Shown: positions 46,396 to 58,164, counted from the stretch's first letter. The stretch is DNA of 64,000 nt from Deroplatys truncata (GCA_030765065.1 CM060990.1:285351341-285415340), one strand, 5' to 3'. The notes: generated from the sequence alone by a model not told the origin. Translations and numbers: made by a program.

Positions 46396-46399
46396 AAAT

Positions 46400-47475
46400 T
46401 TGATACTTTCACATGACTTTCTCTACCCTCTATGTTTATTAATGGGTATACAAACCATTCTTAGTAAAACTTATTTTCCTATCTACTACATTTTAAACCA
46501 AATAAACCTTTGCAGAAATACCTACAATACACATTTCGTTATAAATACAAAGAGAACAGCGATAGTCAAATGTTTAACAACTGGACGTTATATGCTGGCC
46601 TTAAAGTCCATACTGTTTCCATGACATCGTGAGAAACAATTGAAATTGTTAAGACTTTAAAAGAATGACAGGTATTGGAAAATTCGAATTTTTGATAACG
46701 GATATCTCAGAAATGGGTTATGCCACAGAAAACATTTTAAGTGAATTGTGTGTTTTAAAGAAATCTACATTTTTTGTGTGGTATGTTTTCTTCTATCGCT
46801 AACGTTTACCAATTATACAAGATCATACAAAACTCCTGCCGAATGAAGAGGACTTCGCAGGCTATTTCCAAAGAATTCAAGATATAAGTTGTATTTTTCT
46901 TAAAGTTCCATTTATACTCTGCCTTTAACCATATAGGTCTTATCGGCGGCCTTTTCTGTGGAACTTATTTGCCTAAAGCAATTGTGTTAGGTTTCTTGTA
47001 CTTTCGGTTTTTTTTTAATCAGACACACACATTCACACTGTCACTCATACTTTCAGACTCTGGGGAGGATGGGGAAAAATCTTGGTTAGAGAAAAATTCC
47101 CACCCCCAGCCGGAAATCGAACCCGGAACGCTTGGTAGAGAAAGCAGATGCTCTAAAGACTGAACTACGCAGCCAGTCACGTTTTATTTGCCATCTAAAT
47201 ATCTTTAATATATGATATTTTAATAAAAATTGTTACTGCCATTTTTCAAAGAATTAAAAGTTTTCGAAAAATGCTGCATGTAAAGGGTAGTTGGGGAAGG
47301 AGATTTTCTTCGTGTCGCATCTTTGGAAGGTACTGAACCTAAATACCAGGTGTGGTATTTATCCGACTTTTCAATTTTGCTTTCTTTGGATTTACGGAAC
47401 CTCAAAACATGTAGTTGCAGCGAAAGCTCGATATCGAATTTTTGGATGGAGAAACGTGATAGAGAAAGTAAAAAG
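46400..47475 (+). repeat. ACTTTCTCTA-family repeat interrupted by SINE2
   Basis: Starts CACATGACTTTCTCTACC (about 46411) and ends GATAGAGAAAGT (about 47459-47470), with the family blocks in order. A SINE2 copy is inserted between GATATAAGTT (46890) and GTTTTATTTGCC (47181), where uninterrupted copies run straight through. The 3' half is almost identical to 61.62-61.91 kb. Confidence 0.75.
46894..47180 (-). repeat. SINE2 copy, full length
   Basis: Minus-strand head at 47178-47090: A box GTAGTTCAGTCTTTAGAGC and B box GGGTTCGATTTCC, followed by a body with CCCATCCTCCCCAGAGTCTG and ACAAGAAACCTAA, ending in GAGTATAAATGGAAC. Flanking copies of the target are imperfect (GTTGTATTTTTC at left, GTTTTATTTGCC at right). 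This is the reference for recognising the other SINE2 pieces. Confidence 0.8.
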
Positions 47476-47589
47476 TTTGAGTAAGACTAATTTGTATACT
47501 CAGTAATAAGTACCTCAGCTTGCTCAACTGCATTTTAATACATTGGTGGAGTTCATGATCTTGGTTCCAGAGAGGAAAATAAAAATCAC

Positions 47590-47830
47590 ACGACTTGCAT
47601 TTACACGACTTTCTCTATCACTCTTTTTCAAACAATACTTACAAAAGCTGATTCTTGGTATCTACTTCTTGTTAATCGAGATAAACTTTCATTGTAGGAA
47701 TAAGAAGAAAGCAGTAAACTAAAGGGATAGTCAAATATTTTAAATGTGGGTCGCTATTTGATGGATTTGAAATTCCGTTCTTTTCAGGTGATCGCGGAAA
47801 AAAGAAAAAAACCCTGATGTTCTACATTCA
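47590..47830 (+). repeat. ACTTTCTCTA-family repeat, 5' part only
   Basis: Begins CACGACTTTCTCTATCAC (about 47605) and continues with the family 5' blocks (TTGTTAATCGAGATAAAC, GGGATAGTCAAATATTTTAA) until a second family copy starts at about 47831. It follows the preceding copy after about 120 bases. Confidence 0.7.
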
Positions 47831-49540
47831 CATGGCTTTCTCTAATCATTCTTCTACAAACTATACTTACAAGAGCTTATTATTCAAGCTTCTTCTTGTT
47901 AATCCGACAAACGCTCAATTTACATTTGCAATTTTGATATACGATACAGAAGGTAAAGTGAGTCAGCTTTTTAAAGAGCGCGTGGCTATATGAGGGCTTT
48001 GAAATTCGATGCTCTTTGCGTGACCACGAGAAAATATCGAATACCGACTTCGCATTTGAGAGAATTATAAGTAGGTATTTGAAGGTTTAAACCAATAACA
48101 AGGAATATTGTAGCGGACCAGGTGGAGCACCGAGTATTACAGCATATGTCGTAAACCAGCGCAAAGTGTGGAAACCAGGTTACCATAACACGACCACGCT
48201 AAAGAACCCCGAGTCAGCTCTTCTGTACGTATTTATACTACAGGGTTTTGACTCGGTCGTGAGCAGTTATCAAAGAGTAGTCGATTGTCAGTTGTCGGTG
48301 AGCAGTGAGGGCAATCGAGAGAGTTATCAAAAGGCAATCGGGGGCAGTTATCAAAGAGTAGCTGTCAGATCAGTTTTTGAATCCGTAATCGAGACACCAT
48401 ACACGAGTCGCCAACACAACACCCGGGTGAACAGGTAAGAATGTATCTCTACTAAGTTCTGCTTACTTGTCGGGCTTCAGCCCATTCTGAATAGCCAATG
48501 TACTCACTTAAAGAAATAATATAATTTATTGGCTCAATGCATCCCCTGTGCATCATTTAAATACCCCATCCTGGACCGCCACCCTGGCCTACCTACCACC
48601 CCAGTACCGACGCATCCCCCCTACCTCTGAGCTATCACCCCCCTAGTGTAAACACCTACTGCGGGGGTAACCACCTCCGTGGGGGGTTACAGTATCTCAG
48701 AATGGTTAACTTAAAAAAAGAAAGTAAAAAGGAAATGCTTTGACATAAATTGTGTGCTTTAACGAGAACAATTTTCTTTTTGTAGTAAGATGTTTTGTAG
48801 ATAGATTTGCCTATCTTATGGTTTACCAATTGTGCAAAAGTTACTGAGAAATAAGAAGACTTCAGAGGATATACCCAGGAAATGCAATATATGCATTTGA
48901 CATGAAAACATTTTAAACATGTCGTGTTTAATCAAAATCGTTAAGAGTCATTTTTGAGAAAATAAAAAGCATTTGGAAAAGGTTTCCATGTTAAGAGCAG
49001 TTTGGGGAGGGGGTAAGTTTCTTGAAAATATTTCTGACGCATGTTTGGAAGGTGCTGAACTTAAGATACCAAACTTGTTATTTAACGACTTTTCCTTTCT
49101 GAGTTTGCTGCTCAGACACAAATGTGTAGTAGGACCCTTGTAGTATAATCTCTTACAGCTTAGTGTTACATAAAAGTCATTCAGAATGAAGAGCACTTCA
49201 CTGGCTATTCCCAGAAAATTCGAGATATATCTAATTATGTTTGCCATGAAAATATCTTAAACAATACCGGATTTTAATCAAAATTGTTGGAACCATTTTT
49301 GAGAAAAGGGATAGTTTTGGGGTAGAGGAATTTTCTTGAAAATCTTAACACATTTTGGAGGATACTAAGTTTGAACAATTTTTTTATCTATGCTGTTCAC
49401 ACACACACATTTACTAAACATGTTTCTTTTTAATTCAGGCACTCTCAAAACGTGTATCTCTGTTGAAATCTCGGTATCGAATTTCTGCGTAGAATGCAAT
49501 AATTCCTCTACTTGCTATACGTAAGTGATAGTGAAATTAA
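47831..49540 (+). repeat. ACTTTCTCTA-family repeat interrupted by a solo LTR
   Basis: Starts CACATGGCTTTCTCTAATC (about 47830) and ends with the TCGGTATCGAATTTCTGCG block and CTATACGTAAGTGATAGTGA near 49535, a decayed form of the family end. A 583-base LTR-like insert at 48109-48691 splits the family block AATATCTCGAAAACGG. A second partial repeat of the 3' region (48.9-49.1 and 49.2-49.5 kb) suggests two overlapping copies. Confidence 0.68.
48109..48691. mobile_element. Solo LTR of an LTR retrotransposon
   Basis: The insert starts TGTAGCGG and ends GGGTTACA, so it has TG...CA termini. ATAT precedes it and GTAT follows it, an imperfect 4-base duplication of the target. Inside is a TATA-like stretch (GTATTTATACTAC, about 48229) and a twice-repeated GCAGTTATCAAAGAGTAG (about 48264 and 48344). 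No internal coding region or second LTR is present, which is the product expected from LTR-LTR recombination. The family is unknown and it does not belong recognisably to the Gypsy at 2.4-6.3 kb. Confidence 0.78.
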
Positions 49541-50395
49541 AAATTGTTTCAAGACGCAAGGACTCGGATGTGTGCTGACATAAACAGTTATTTAAAAGAG
49601 AAAACGTAAAAGGTTGCGCAACATTTTCTTCCAGAGGCAAATGAAATACGAGGTGGACCTTCTAACAATGCTGAAAACATCCTGAGGTGTTTTCATCTGG
49701 GTACTATAACGCTAAACAGAATGTGAGTGAGGTCATAGTGAGCCGCTCTTATTACCGGAAGACTGGTAATATAATCAAAGCGATATACAGACGGTAATAT
49801 AATCAAAGCGATATACAAATAAACTTACATAGAGCAGAATGTTCGCACAAATCAAAACCGGATTATAAGTAAAGAATTTCAATTAAAACCAAACTTAAAT
49901 TTAACTTTCAAATGAAACTCTTTCATCCAGTTTAACTTTAATTCATGGTACCATCTAATAAATTCTTGGAATTACGTCGTGTTATTTTATATAGTTGCAG
50001 AGGATATCAATATAAAGGTGCAAAAACAGAAGTACAAATAACCTACTTTCAATATATCAGTTGGTGACACGTTTGTAATACTATCAAATAAGGAAGAGAG
50101 GGATTGGATTTAGAAAGGGCTTGAGCGTTATCTTTTGAAAATTGGGTGAATCTCAATGTCTGTTTCATTTGCGAAATCTTTAATTATAATTGTGTTACAT
50201 AAAATTTGCATCTCTATTAGGTTTCATAAATGAGAGTATGATTAACATGAATGAGTATATGAATATTTAGGTGCAGTAAAGATTTAAATCGCCTGCTGAC
50301 AGAAGAATGGGCGTGTTTGTTTACTTAGATGCTGTGTCGTGGTGAAGGTCACTGAGAAAAGGCGTGGTAGGTGATAGCAATAGCTCATCGAAGAG
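49541..50395. other. AT-rich DNA without recognised feature
   Basis: Only short frames. A short direct repeat (GGTAATATAATCAAAGCGATATAC) occurs twice at about 49766 and 49793, a local tandem duplication. Confidence 0.5.
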
Positions 50396-50399
50396 GGAA

Positions 50400-50745
50400 A
50401 ATTTTTATTTATACCAAACCACGACCTGATGCTCGTTTCTCAACTTGCTTGGAGCTACAGCTCACAAGCTTTTGCTTGTTTTTATTTATATCACCCAATG
50501 TCGTTCTTTAAGTTTAACGTCCCTAAATTGGTAGTCGTATCGGATGACGAATGAATGAAATGGGTGAAATGATGCTCAAATGAGCCCGGGGTCCATAGAG
50601 CTTACAGTTATCCGACATTCGACTTCTCAAGATAAGGGCCAACTCCGAAAAACGTTTATCCGAACAACTCACCCTAACCGAGACTAGAACTCGGGACCTC
50701 TTGAATGTGAGGCAAACACACTATCCGCACACCGCAGAGTCAGTA
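50400..50745 (-). repeat. tRNA-derived SINE, third family
   Basis: Minus-strand head at 50742-50670: A box-like GTGTGCGGATAGTGTG and B box-like CCGAGTTCTAGTCTCGG, followed by a body of about 250 bases ending GATATAAATAAAAACAAGC. It differs from SINE1 and SINE2 in head and body. It is embedded in a minus-strand ACTTTCTCTA repeat fragment. Confidence 0.6.
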
Positions 50746-50880
50746 CTTTCTATATTGTTTTTATAACCACATACAACGAAATGTGTCATGCAGGTTTATC
50801 TATATTAACAAGAATGAGATAGAAGAAGAAACTTTTATAAGGATAATGGGTAGAGAAAGTTATGTGAATCCAACATCAGA
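50746..50880 (-). repeat. ACTTTCTCTA-family repeat, 5' fragment
   Basis: On the minus strand, CTGATGTTGGATTCACATAAC and CTTTCTCTACCC at 50880-50845 is the family start, followed by the TTGTTAATATAGATAAAC block. The copy stops at the SINE head near 50745. Confidence 0.7.
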
Positions 50881-52015
50881 TTTTAATTAAGCACAACCTT
50901 AAGAGCCGAATCTTTGCACGGTTGCAGTAGTTTAGGAACAAAAATGTTAAGTGTAACATCTTGTATGAACGTTTCCATTTTTCATAACACTTGTACGTGA
51001 CTTTAAGATCAGACCCTCCCTACCTGCCTGGGACTTTGCAAGGGGTAGTGTTTGAACATTCCGAAAGCATTTCTGTTTATGATGGGCAGTAAATGACTCT
51101 CAACCAGGAATACAATACAACAGCACCGCATGTTAAAAGTGGATGGGGGAACATCTGTTCCGCAGAAGGTACAATCTTTGGCTAACAAGAAACTCCAGAC
51201 CGCACTGCAAACAGTACTCAAGCAATTCGAATACACTTATTTACGTTGAATTCCAAGAAAAATTCCACATTCTAGATGAAATAAAGTGAGTATTATATAC
51301 CGCGATTTAAGGAATATAATTGACGAATGCTTCGTGGTAAAGTGTTTCTTTTCCTCCCTGTCGGCCTGCGTTTTATTCCAGTAGCAAGAGCTATTCGGAA
51401 AGGCTTTTCCCCAGTTTTCGTTTATCCCGTAGAGACAATTTCCAAGAAAGATTTAAGAAGAAAAATACCTGGCTCATCTATGCCATAATTATCTTTTCCA
51501 TTCGTTCAATTATTAAGAACATTTAGGCAGAAAGGAAGTTGAATACTCCATAAAATTCTATATTTGCAAATCTATACTCTTAGTCATTGATTTTACTTTA
51601 CACTAAAAAACAAAGAAAAAACGGGGATTCGAGGAGGAAAGTGCAAGAAAGGATTAAACAATGCTTAGATACTTTATAGCTTAAAACGCTGACACAGTGA
51701 ATTTACACTGTGTAGTTCAAAATCGCAATTTTATGTTTAAGGATTAGAAATCAAAAGGAACCTTCACAGTTAGACGAAGTCCTCTACTGATTAAAAATCA
51801 ATATTCTTACTCGACAAAAAATACTCATATCGTGGAAAATGTAATGTGAACAGAAGCCTAATTTTGCATGAATGCTATATGGTATTCACGTTAAATTTCC
51901 TACAATAAATATTTTAACCACCATTAATTACATATTCCATTACAATGAACTTGGTTACATCCACCATACGGAAAACTAAAAACGCCACATGTAGCATTTG
52001 TGTATATGTCTGTGT
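50881..52015. other. AT-rich DNA without recognised feature
   Basis: No coding similarity or repeat shared with other parts of the window was seen before the minisatellite begins. Confidence 0.5.
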
Positions 52016-52016
52016 A

Positions 52017-52405
52017 TGTGTTTTAATGAGAGGTAGTGTCTGAGTGCGTGTGTGTGTTTTAATGAGTTGTAATGCCTGAGTGTGTGTGTGTGTGTGTTTT
52101 AATGAGTTGTAATGCCTGAGTATGTGTGTTTTAATGAGTTGTAGTGCCTGAGCGTGTGTTTTAATGAGTTGTAGTGTCAGAGGCTGTAAGTTTTAATGAG
52201 TTGTAGTGCCAGAGGCTGTGTGTTGTAATGAGTTGTAGTGCCAGAGGCTGTGTGTTTTAATGAGTTGTATTGCCAGAGGCTGTGTGTTTTAATGAGTTGT
52301 AGTGCCAGAGGTTGTGTGTTTTAATGAGTTTTAGTGCCTGAGTGTGTGTTTGATTTAATGAGTTGTGGAGCATGACAGTGTGATTTTGTATGTATGTGAG
52401 CTTTG
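52017..52405 (+). repeat. Minisatellite, about 31-base unit
   Basis: Roughly eleven units built on TTTTAATGAGTTGTAGTGCC followed by AGAGGCTGTGTG or TGAGTGTGTG. The last part contains GTGAGCTTTGGAGTGTG (about 52396), the motif of the array at 58.3-59.0 kb on the other side of LINE copy B. No protein-coding meaning. Confidence 0.88.
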
Positions 52406-52439
52406 GAGTGTGCTGAACAGAGGACCAGGCACCAAAACA

Positions 52440-55400
52440 ACGGGAGAAATAGACTTCTTTAAGTAATGTCCGCAGGAACACAGAGGCAAAAATAAGATTG
52501 GGATAAAATAGCACTCTTGGCAGCGGCATACGCACCTTCATTGGATATATCTACCTTCATTATCGCGTATGCCGAAATTAAATTAAAGTGAGTTTTATTT
52601 ATGGACGCTCTTTAACTACTATGGTCCTTAGTGTCCCAATCTTATTGGGCGTGAAATTTTGCTCAGAGGCCTCTTTATCAGGCTTGAGGTTCTTTTACGT
52701 GTCGTAAATCTACGACACGGGACCAACGACTTTACTTCCCTTCCGAAGGAAGCCATGCTAAGGATTTTTACACCCGAAATAATTCATCGCCCTCCGCTGG
52801 GTTTGAGCCCGCGATCTCGGGAACTAGAAGCTAGCACGGTACCACTAGTCCACGGAGGACGACAGGGTATGCCGACGTGACCAGGAACCCAGACAAACGA
52901 TAGGCTGATACCAACAGTGGTAAGGTGGTGGGAACAATCCTGGAGACGCTGCACCATAGGATTACGAACGCACAGCGCACGAAGGCTAGAAAGGACGCTT
53001 AGAGAGTCCGTGCATAAAACACAATTCTGCAGACCACGCTGACGGATAAAGGACAGAGCTTGTTCCAGAGCAATAAATTCAGCAGTAAAAACCGAGCACT
53101 GATCAGAGAGACGAAAAATAAAACATTCTTCACCAAATAGAAAGGCACATCCAACTCCACGATCATCCTTTGAGCCATCAGTAGAAATAAAACAATGGCT
53201 GCCAAAGTGCGACTTAACTTCGGCAAAAGCCAAACGGATGACCGGATCGGGGGTCGTGGACTTTGACATGGACGTCAAATCAATGTGGCAAGATATTTTG
53301 GAATGCAGCCAAGGAGGGAAGTGTGTGTGACCCCTGTGTTGAGGCACACGGATAACCGGCAAGCATAGCTGCAGAGAAGAACGTCACGACGATAAGAGAG
53401 CGGAGGTTCTGCAGCTTCTGCACAAAGACTCAAAACAGGACTGGTATGAAAACCACCAGTTGATAGTCGGAGGCCCTGGTGATGGTCAAGAGACTCAGGA
53501 TGGAAGGTCGCGCAGCGGAATACACAATACACCCATAGTCAAGCTTTGATCGAACCAACGATCGATAAAGTCGCAAAAGTAAGGTGCGATCTGCACCCCA
53601 AGATGACATTTAAAACACGTAAAATAGAAATAAACGTTCACACCTTGCTTTCAAATAGGTGATATGCGACGACCAACACAACTTCCTATCAAAGATTAAT
53701 CCGAGGAATTTCGTTTCGTCCGAAAAGGGGAGGAGTGCAGCACCGAGTCGGAGACAAGGTGGAGGGAACGCTTTTCCGCGACAGAAATTAACGCAGACTG
53801 CCTTCTTGGCAGAAAATTGGAACGCGTTGGCAATGCTCCAGGAGTGAAGGCAGTTAAGACACTGCTGTAGTCGGCGTTCCAAAATTCAGGTGCGACGATA
53901 AGTTGCAAATACGGTGAAATCGTCAACAAAAAGCAACGAGGAAATTCCGGGTGGAACACAGGCAGCAGTAGGGTTAATCGCAATTGGAAACAGTGTGACC
54001 GAGACCTGAGGTACTCCGTTCTCTTGGATAAAAGTTGAAGATGAAACCAATCCTACACGCACACCAGATACACGGTCCTTCATAAACTCATGAATGAAGA
54101 CAGTGAGACGGCCATGGAAACTCCACTGATGGAGTGTACGTAAAATGCCGCCCCTCCAACAAGTGTATAAGCTTTATCCAGGTCAAAAAACACAGCCACT
54201 GTTTGACACTTTCTCAGGAATCCGTTCATAATATGCGTCGACAGAGATACCAGATGGTCGACGGAAGAGCGATGGCGACGAAACCCGCATTGAGCTTTCG
54301 CCAGAAGGTTCTGAAACTCAAGCCACCATGTCAACCGCCCGTTGCAAATGTAACTGATAAGGGAGATAGGCGGTAGCTGGAAGGTAGTTGGCGATCCTTC
54401 CAAGGCTTAAGTATAGGGACGATGGTGGCTTCGCGCCAAACTGAAGGGAAAACGCCGTCTTGCCAAATACGGTTATAGAGCTGTAAGAGAAAAAGTTTAC
54501 TGTCGACGGAAAGGTTCTGTAACATCAAGACATGAATGCCGTCCGGCCCAGGAGCGGAGTTCTTAGAGAAATGGGGGCCGTGCTTCAGCTACCTTATTGA
54601 GAAAAGGTCATTATAGCACTCCTGATTAGGAGACCGAAAACTATAGGTCACGGAATCCAGCCGGTCTTTGAGAGTGCGAAAGCCGGCGGAATAATGGTCA
54701 GAACTGGAAACCACCTCAAAGGCAGCATCCAGAGTGTTAGCAATGGCAGCCGTATCCAGTATGGTGGCCTTGGAAATCTGAAGGCCATACACAGTACAAT
54801 GCGACACTTTACCGGAGAAGTGACGACGTTTATCCCAAACCGCAGAGGAAGGCATGAAGCTATTAAAAGACTCGACAAAACGAATCCAGGCCTACTTGCT
54901 ATGCTGAATAATGCGAGAGCTCTGGCGCGCAATTGTTTAAAAGTAACCAAATTATCAAGTATAGGGTGCCGCAGAAACACCCTGAGCGCAGCTCTACGGG
55001 CACGAACGGCGTCCTGACAGGCCTCGGTAAGCCACGGAACAGCAATACGCCGAGGGTGGGAGGACCAACGGGGAATTGTGCATTCGGCGGCAGATAGATC
55101 GTAGACGTAAGGTGCTGCACCATTTGGTTAACGTCAGTGGAGGTCTGGTCCACAAAAGACACGAGGCTGGAATACAGTCTCCAATCGGCTTTATGGAATT
55201 GCCAGGTAGGTGCTCTGGAATGTTGGACGTGGTGAGACAGAAGAGACACGATGCATGGGGTAATGATCGCTGGAGTAGGTGTCAGCGACGACGTTCCACT
55301 GCAGACGACAAGCAAGCTGGATTGAGCAAACGGCAAGGTGCAAGCGAGAGAATGTACCAGAAGAACCAGAAAGAAAAGTAGGCTCACCTGTATTGAGGAT

Positions 55401-55893
55401 GGAGAGGTTTAACTGAGCAAAAATGTCGGAAAGAAGCGTTCCCCTTGCACAAGCCCTAGGCGAACCCCACAGGGGGTGATGGTCATTAAAATATCCCAAC
55501 AAAAGAAATGATGCTGGGAGAGCGGACAGGAGATCTCGAACGTCCGCGTTAAGCGAGGAGAGACGATGGAGGTGAATAGACGGAGCAAAGAGAAAAGAAA
55601 AAGCCGGGGAATTGAATCCTAACGGCAACAGCTTACAAGTCGGACGTAAGTGTGAGAGTCTGAAAATGAACGTCGTGACGCACTAATAGCATGACACCTC
55701 CATGAGCAGGAGTACCCTCATCCGGCGCAAGATTTTAGCGAACGGGAGTATACCCTCGGAGATCAAAAGTATTGTGAGGGCGAAGCTTGGTCTCTTGCAA
55801 ACCCACGACCATAGGTGAATGGGAACACAATAAAGGTTGCAGTTCCGCCCTATGCGATCGTACACCACGTAAATTCCAGGTCAAGATAGCCAT
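52440..55893 (-). pseudogene. LINE copy B ORF2: endonuclease, RT, RNase H
   Basis: The ATG at 55893 opens MAILTWNLRGVRSHRAE. The endonuclease GDFN box reads LLGYFNDHHPLWG near 55500-55460, with the metal-site aspartate changed to tyrosine. RT blocks: LVSLSTHIMNGFLRKCQ near 54255, NGVPQVSVTLF near 54020, LLFVDDFTVF (catalytic VDD kept) near 53945-53915, FLGLIFDRKLCW near 53690. RNase H: CFISTDGSKDDRGVGCAF near 53190, CTDSLSVL near 53015 and SFVWVPGHVGIP near 52890, where SINE1 interrupts; the rest resumes as AAAKSAILS near 52525. Multiple stops and frameshifts. Confidence 0.9.
52575..52866 (-). repeat. SINE1 copy in LINE copy B RNase H, full length
   Basis: The head at the right (A box GTGGACTAGTGGTACC, B box GGGCTCAAACCC) and the A/T-rich tail at the left are both present. 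GTATGCCG at 52567-52574 and again at 52867-52874 is the target-site duplication. Copy A has the related uninterrupted sequence, which confirms the insertion point. Confidence 0.93.
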
Positions 55894-55913
55894 GAATAAA
55901 AGGTATAAACTGT

Positions 55914-57402
55914 CTACTTAGAAGGGCGGCTCAAAATTACCTTCTGCTTAACCTTGGGACTCGAGCTTTTGGTATGGAGTCGTTCAGACTCCATAGGCTC
56001 CTCGAAAGGAGGGCCCACGCGCTCAGTGCCAGAAACCGATTCAAGCGCCGAGAATCGGTTCTGGGTGGCAATGGGTGAAGGGTGCCGCTGAGCGCGACTT
56101 TGGGACTGCTACCTCAGAGGAGAAGAAGGTGAAATTTTCTTACCGCGCGCACGCGGAGGGTCTTTAAGAAAATCTTCCATGCGAAGTTTCTGCTTGGATT
56201 TCTTCTGAGTGCCTTGTGAATTCAGTACCTTAGGACCAGCATTAGATGGCTTAATAACTGTGCCAGAGATGGGCGGCTGGATGGTAGTTGCGGTAAAGGC
56301 AGTCATGGTCCAGTTTCGGCATCCTTCCGGGATACTGGCGAGGCAACAACAGAGCTGAACGTACCCGATCGCAGGAGCGCAGGTTGGCGCATATGGTAAC
56401 ACCTCCGGGCTTCAGCGAAGGATAGCTTTTCGTTTACCCGGATCTCCTGGATCGCCTTCTCGTCCAAGTACCGCAGACAGTCGGCAAATGACGCAGAATG
56501 AGATCCTTTGCAATTAACGCAGACGAGGGCTGATGAACAGGTACCATCGTGTGAGGGCTGACTACATGAGTCACAGATGGAAACGGTACTCTTACAAGAG
56601 ACTTGTGTATGCCCAAAACGTTGGCATTTAAAACAACGCAGAGGTCTAGGAATATAGCTCACCACTGTGCGTTCGTGCCCTGCTAAAAGACTCGTGGGCA
56701 GATCGACGCCATAGAAAGTGAGAAATAGGGTACGAGTCGGTACCTACACTCCATCACGTTTAGCCTGCACTCGATGAACTGCTGTCACCTTTTGATCAGA
56801 AAGATAGTCGACCAGTTCATCGTCCGACATACCATCGAGGCTATTGAGGGTTGAGTTTTTTTTATTTATGGACGATCTATAACTACTATGGTTCTTAGCG
56901 TCCCATTCTATATTGGGCGTGAAAGACCGGAATTTTGCTCAGAGGCCTCTTTATCAGGCTTGAGGTTCTTTTACGTGCCGTAAATCTACGACACGGGACC
57001 ACCGGCTTTACCTCCCTTCCGAAGGAAGCCGTGCTAAGGATTTTTACGCCCGAAAAAATCCATCGCCCTCCGCCGGGTTGTAACGACGACTCGACAGGTA
57101 TTCAAGGTGCGGTGCTTCTCAACACGGATGGGATAACCGTGGAGAAGCGTGGCGCGTAACAAAGTCTTACTTTTTGCATCGGACTTACTCTGAACGAACA
57201 ATGAACCGAGACGAAGGCGAAGGAATGAACCGGGCCAGCAATAGAGTCAATGATCTTCTGTATTATAAAAGGGTTCACCTTCTCAAACGTTTTTCCTTTC
57301 TCTGTTCGCATAATGACTAATTAACAACCAGATGACTGTGGTGCTACTTCTGTTACCAAAACTTTTCGGCGTGTTATTAATAATGGAGAAAGAGGGCTCC
57401 AT
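55914..57402 (-). pseudogene. LINE copy B gag with intact zinc knuckles
   Basis: The ATG at 57402 opens MEPSFSIINN. The knuckles at 56630-56490 read CFKCQRFGHTQVSC, CDSCSQPSHDGTC and CVNCKGSHSASFADC, all cysteines and histidines present, unlike copy A. The conserved helix LDEKAIQEIRVNEKLSFAEA and the basic C-terminal region follow, ending at the stop at 55914-55916. SINE1 at 56854-57074 divides the N-terminal part, and there are further stops. Confidence 0.88.
56854..57074 (-). repeat. SINE1 copy in LINE copy B gag, 5'-truncated
   Basis: Holds body and tail but only the end of the head (from the B box end, GGCGGAGGGCG, onward). GGGTTG at 56848-56853 and 57075-57080 flanks it as a short target-site duplication. 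Comparison with copy A shows that gag was continuous here (CCTGTCGAG ... ATAGCCTCGATGG). Confidence 0.88.
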
Positions 57403-58164
57403 AGCGAAAGAAATCCTCCACCACTGCAACCGTCTCCGACTTCAGGCTCTGTCTTCCCGGACGTTACCCCGGCTTGGTTGAGTGGCCTATCCATACCGGT
57501 CTCACCCCAGGGTCACACCTCCCAAAACATAGACAGAGGGACCCAATGGCCGTGGGGAGTCAGCAGCTCATGTAGTGCCCCCCGCGGGACTGCAGTTGAA
57601 CAGCGGATACGTACACACACCCTACATGACAACCCCGGGTAGTGGGGATGACGCCATTATCCACTCACCCAGCTGCCCACCCAGTGCGCGGGTATCCGTC
57701 AGGCTGTGTCCACGGAGGATTACAACAAATAAAATTGGAAAATAAACCAAAAGTGTGTGGGCGTTACGCACGCAAGGTAGGACGGTGAGGAAGGAAAAGG
57801 GATATGTGAATGGTCGTGGTGCGAAATGTTTGTAAATAGATTAGAGAAAAAGAAGCGATGGCGAGTGGGGGTATGGAACGAAATGAAAAGAACCCACGAG
57901 AATGCACCTTGTGTCCCCCGGTCAAGAGGACGAACCCACCTCGACCGGACGAGGGTGGAGGGATGACGATGGTGATGAGTGGCTCGGGACCCCGAGTGTG
58001 CCAAACCTGTACTCACATAAAGTGAGCCCCTGGGGGTTGGAAGCTGCGTTGAAACCGTGGGACAGCAACCACGGAAATAGAAAAGATCCCTGTTGGTGAG
58101 ACAGGTATTAATAAAACTATAGAACCTAAACCCAGTGAAAGAAAAAATTGTAGAAAAGGAAGAG

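Larger units (their letters stand above)
52406..58037 (-). mobile_element. I-group LINE copy B, 3' end missing
   Basis: Same family as copy A, on the opposite strand: 5' UTR (58037-57403), gag (57402-55914), ORF2 (55893 to about 52440). Copy A sequence after the RNase H domain, including the 3' UTR and CAT tail, is absent: the similarity ends near 52.41 kb inside the minisatellite border. Two SINE1 copies have inserted, one in gag and one in RNase H. Coding frames are broken in many places. Confidence 0.92.
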
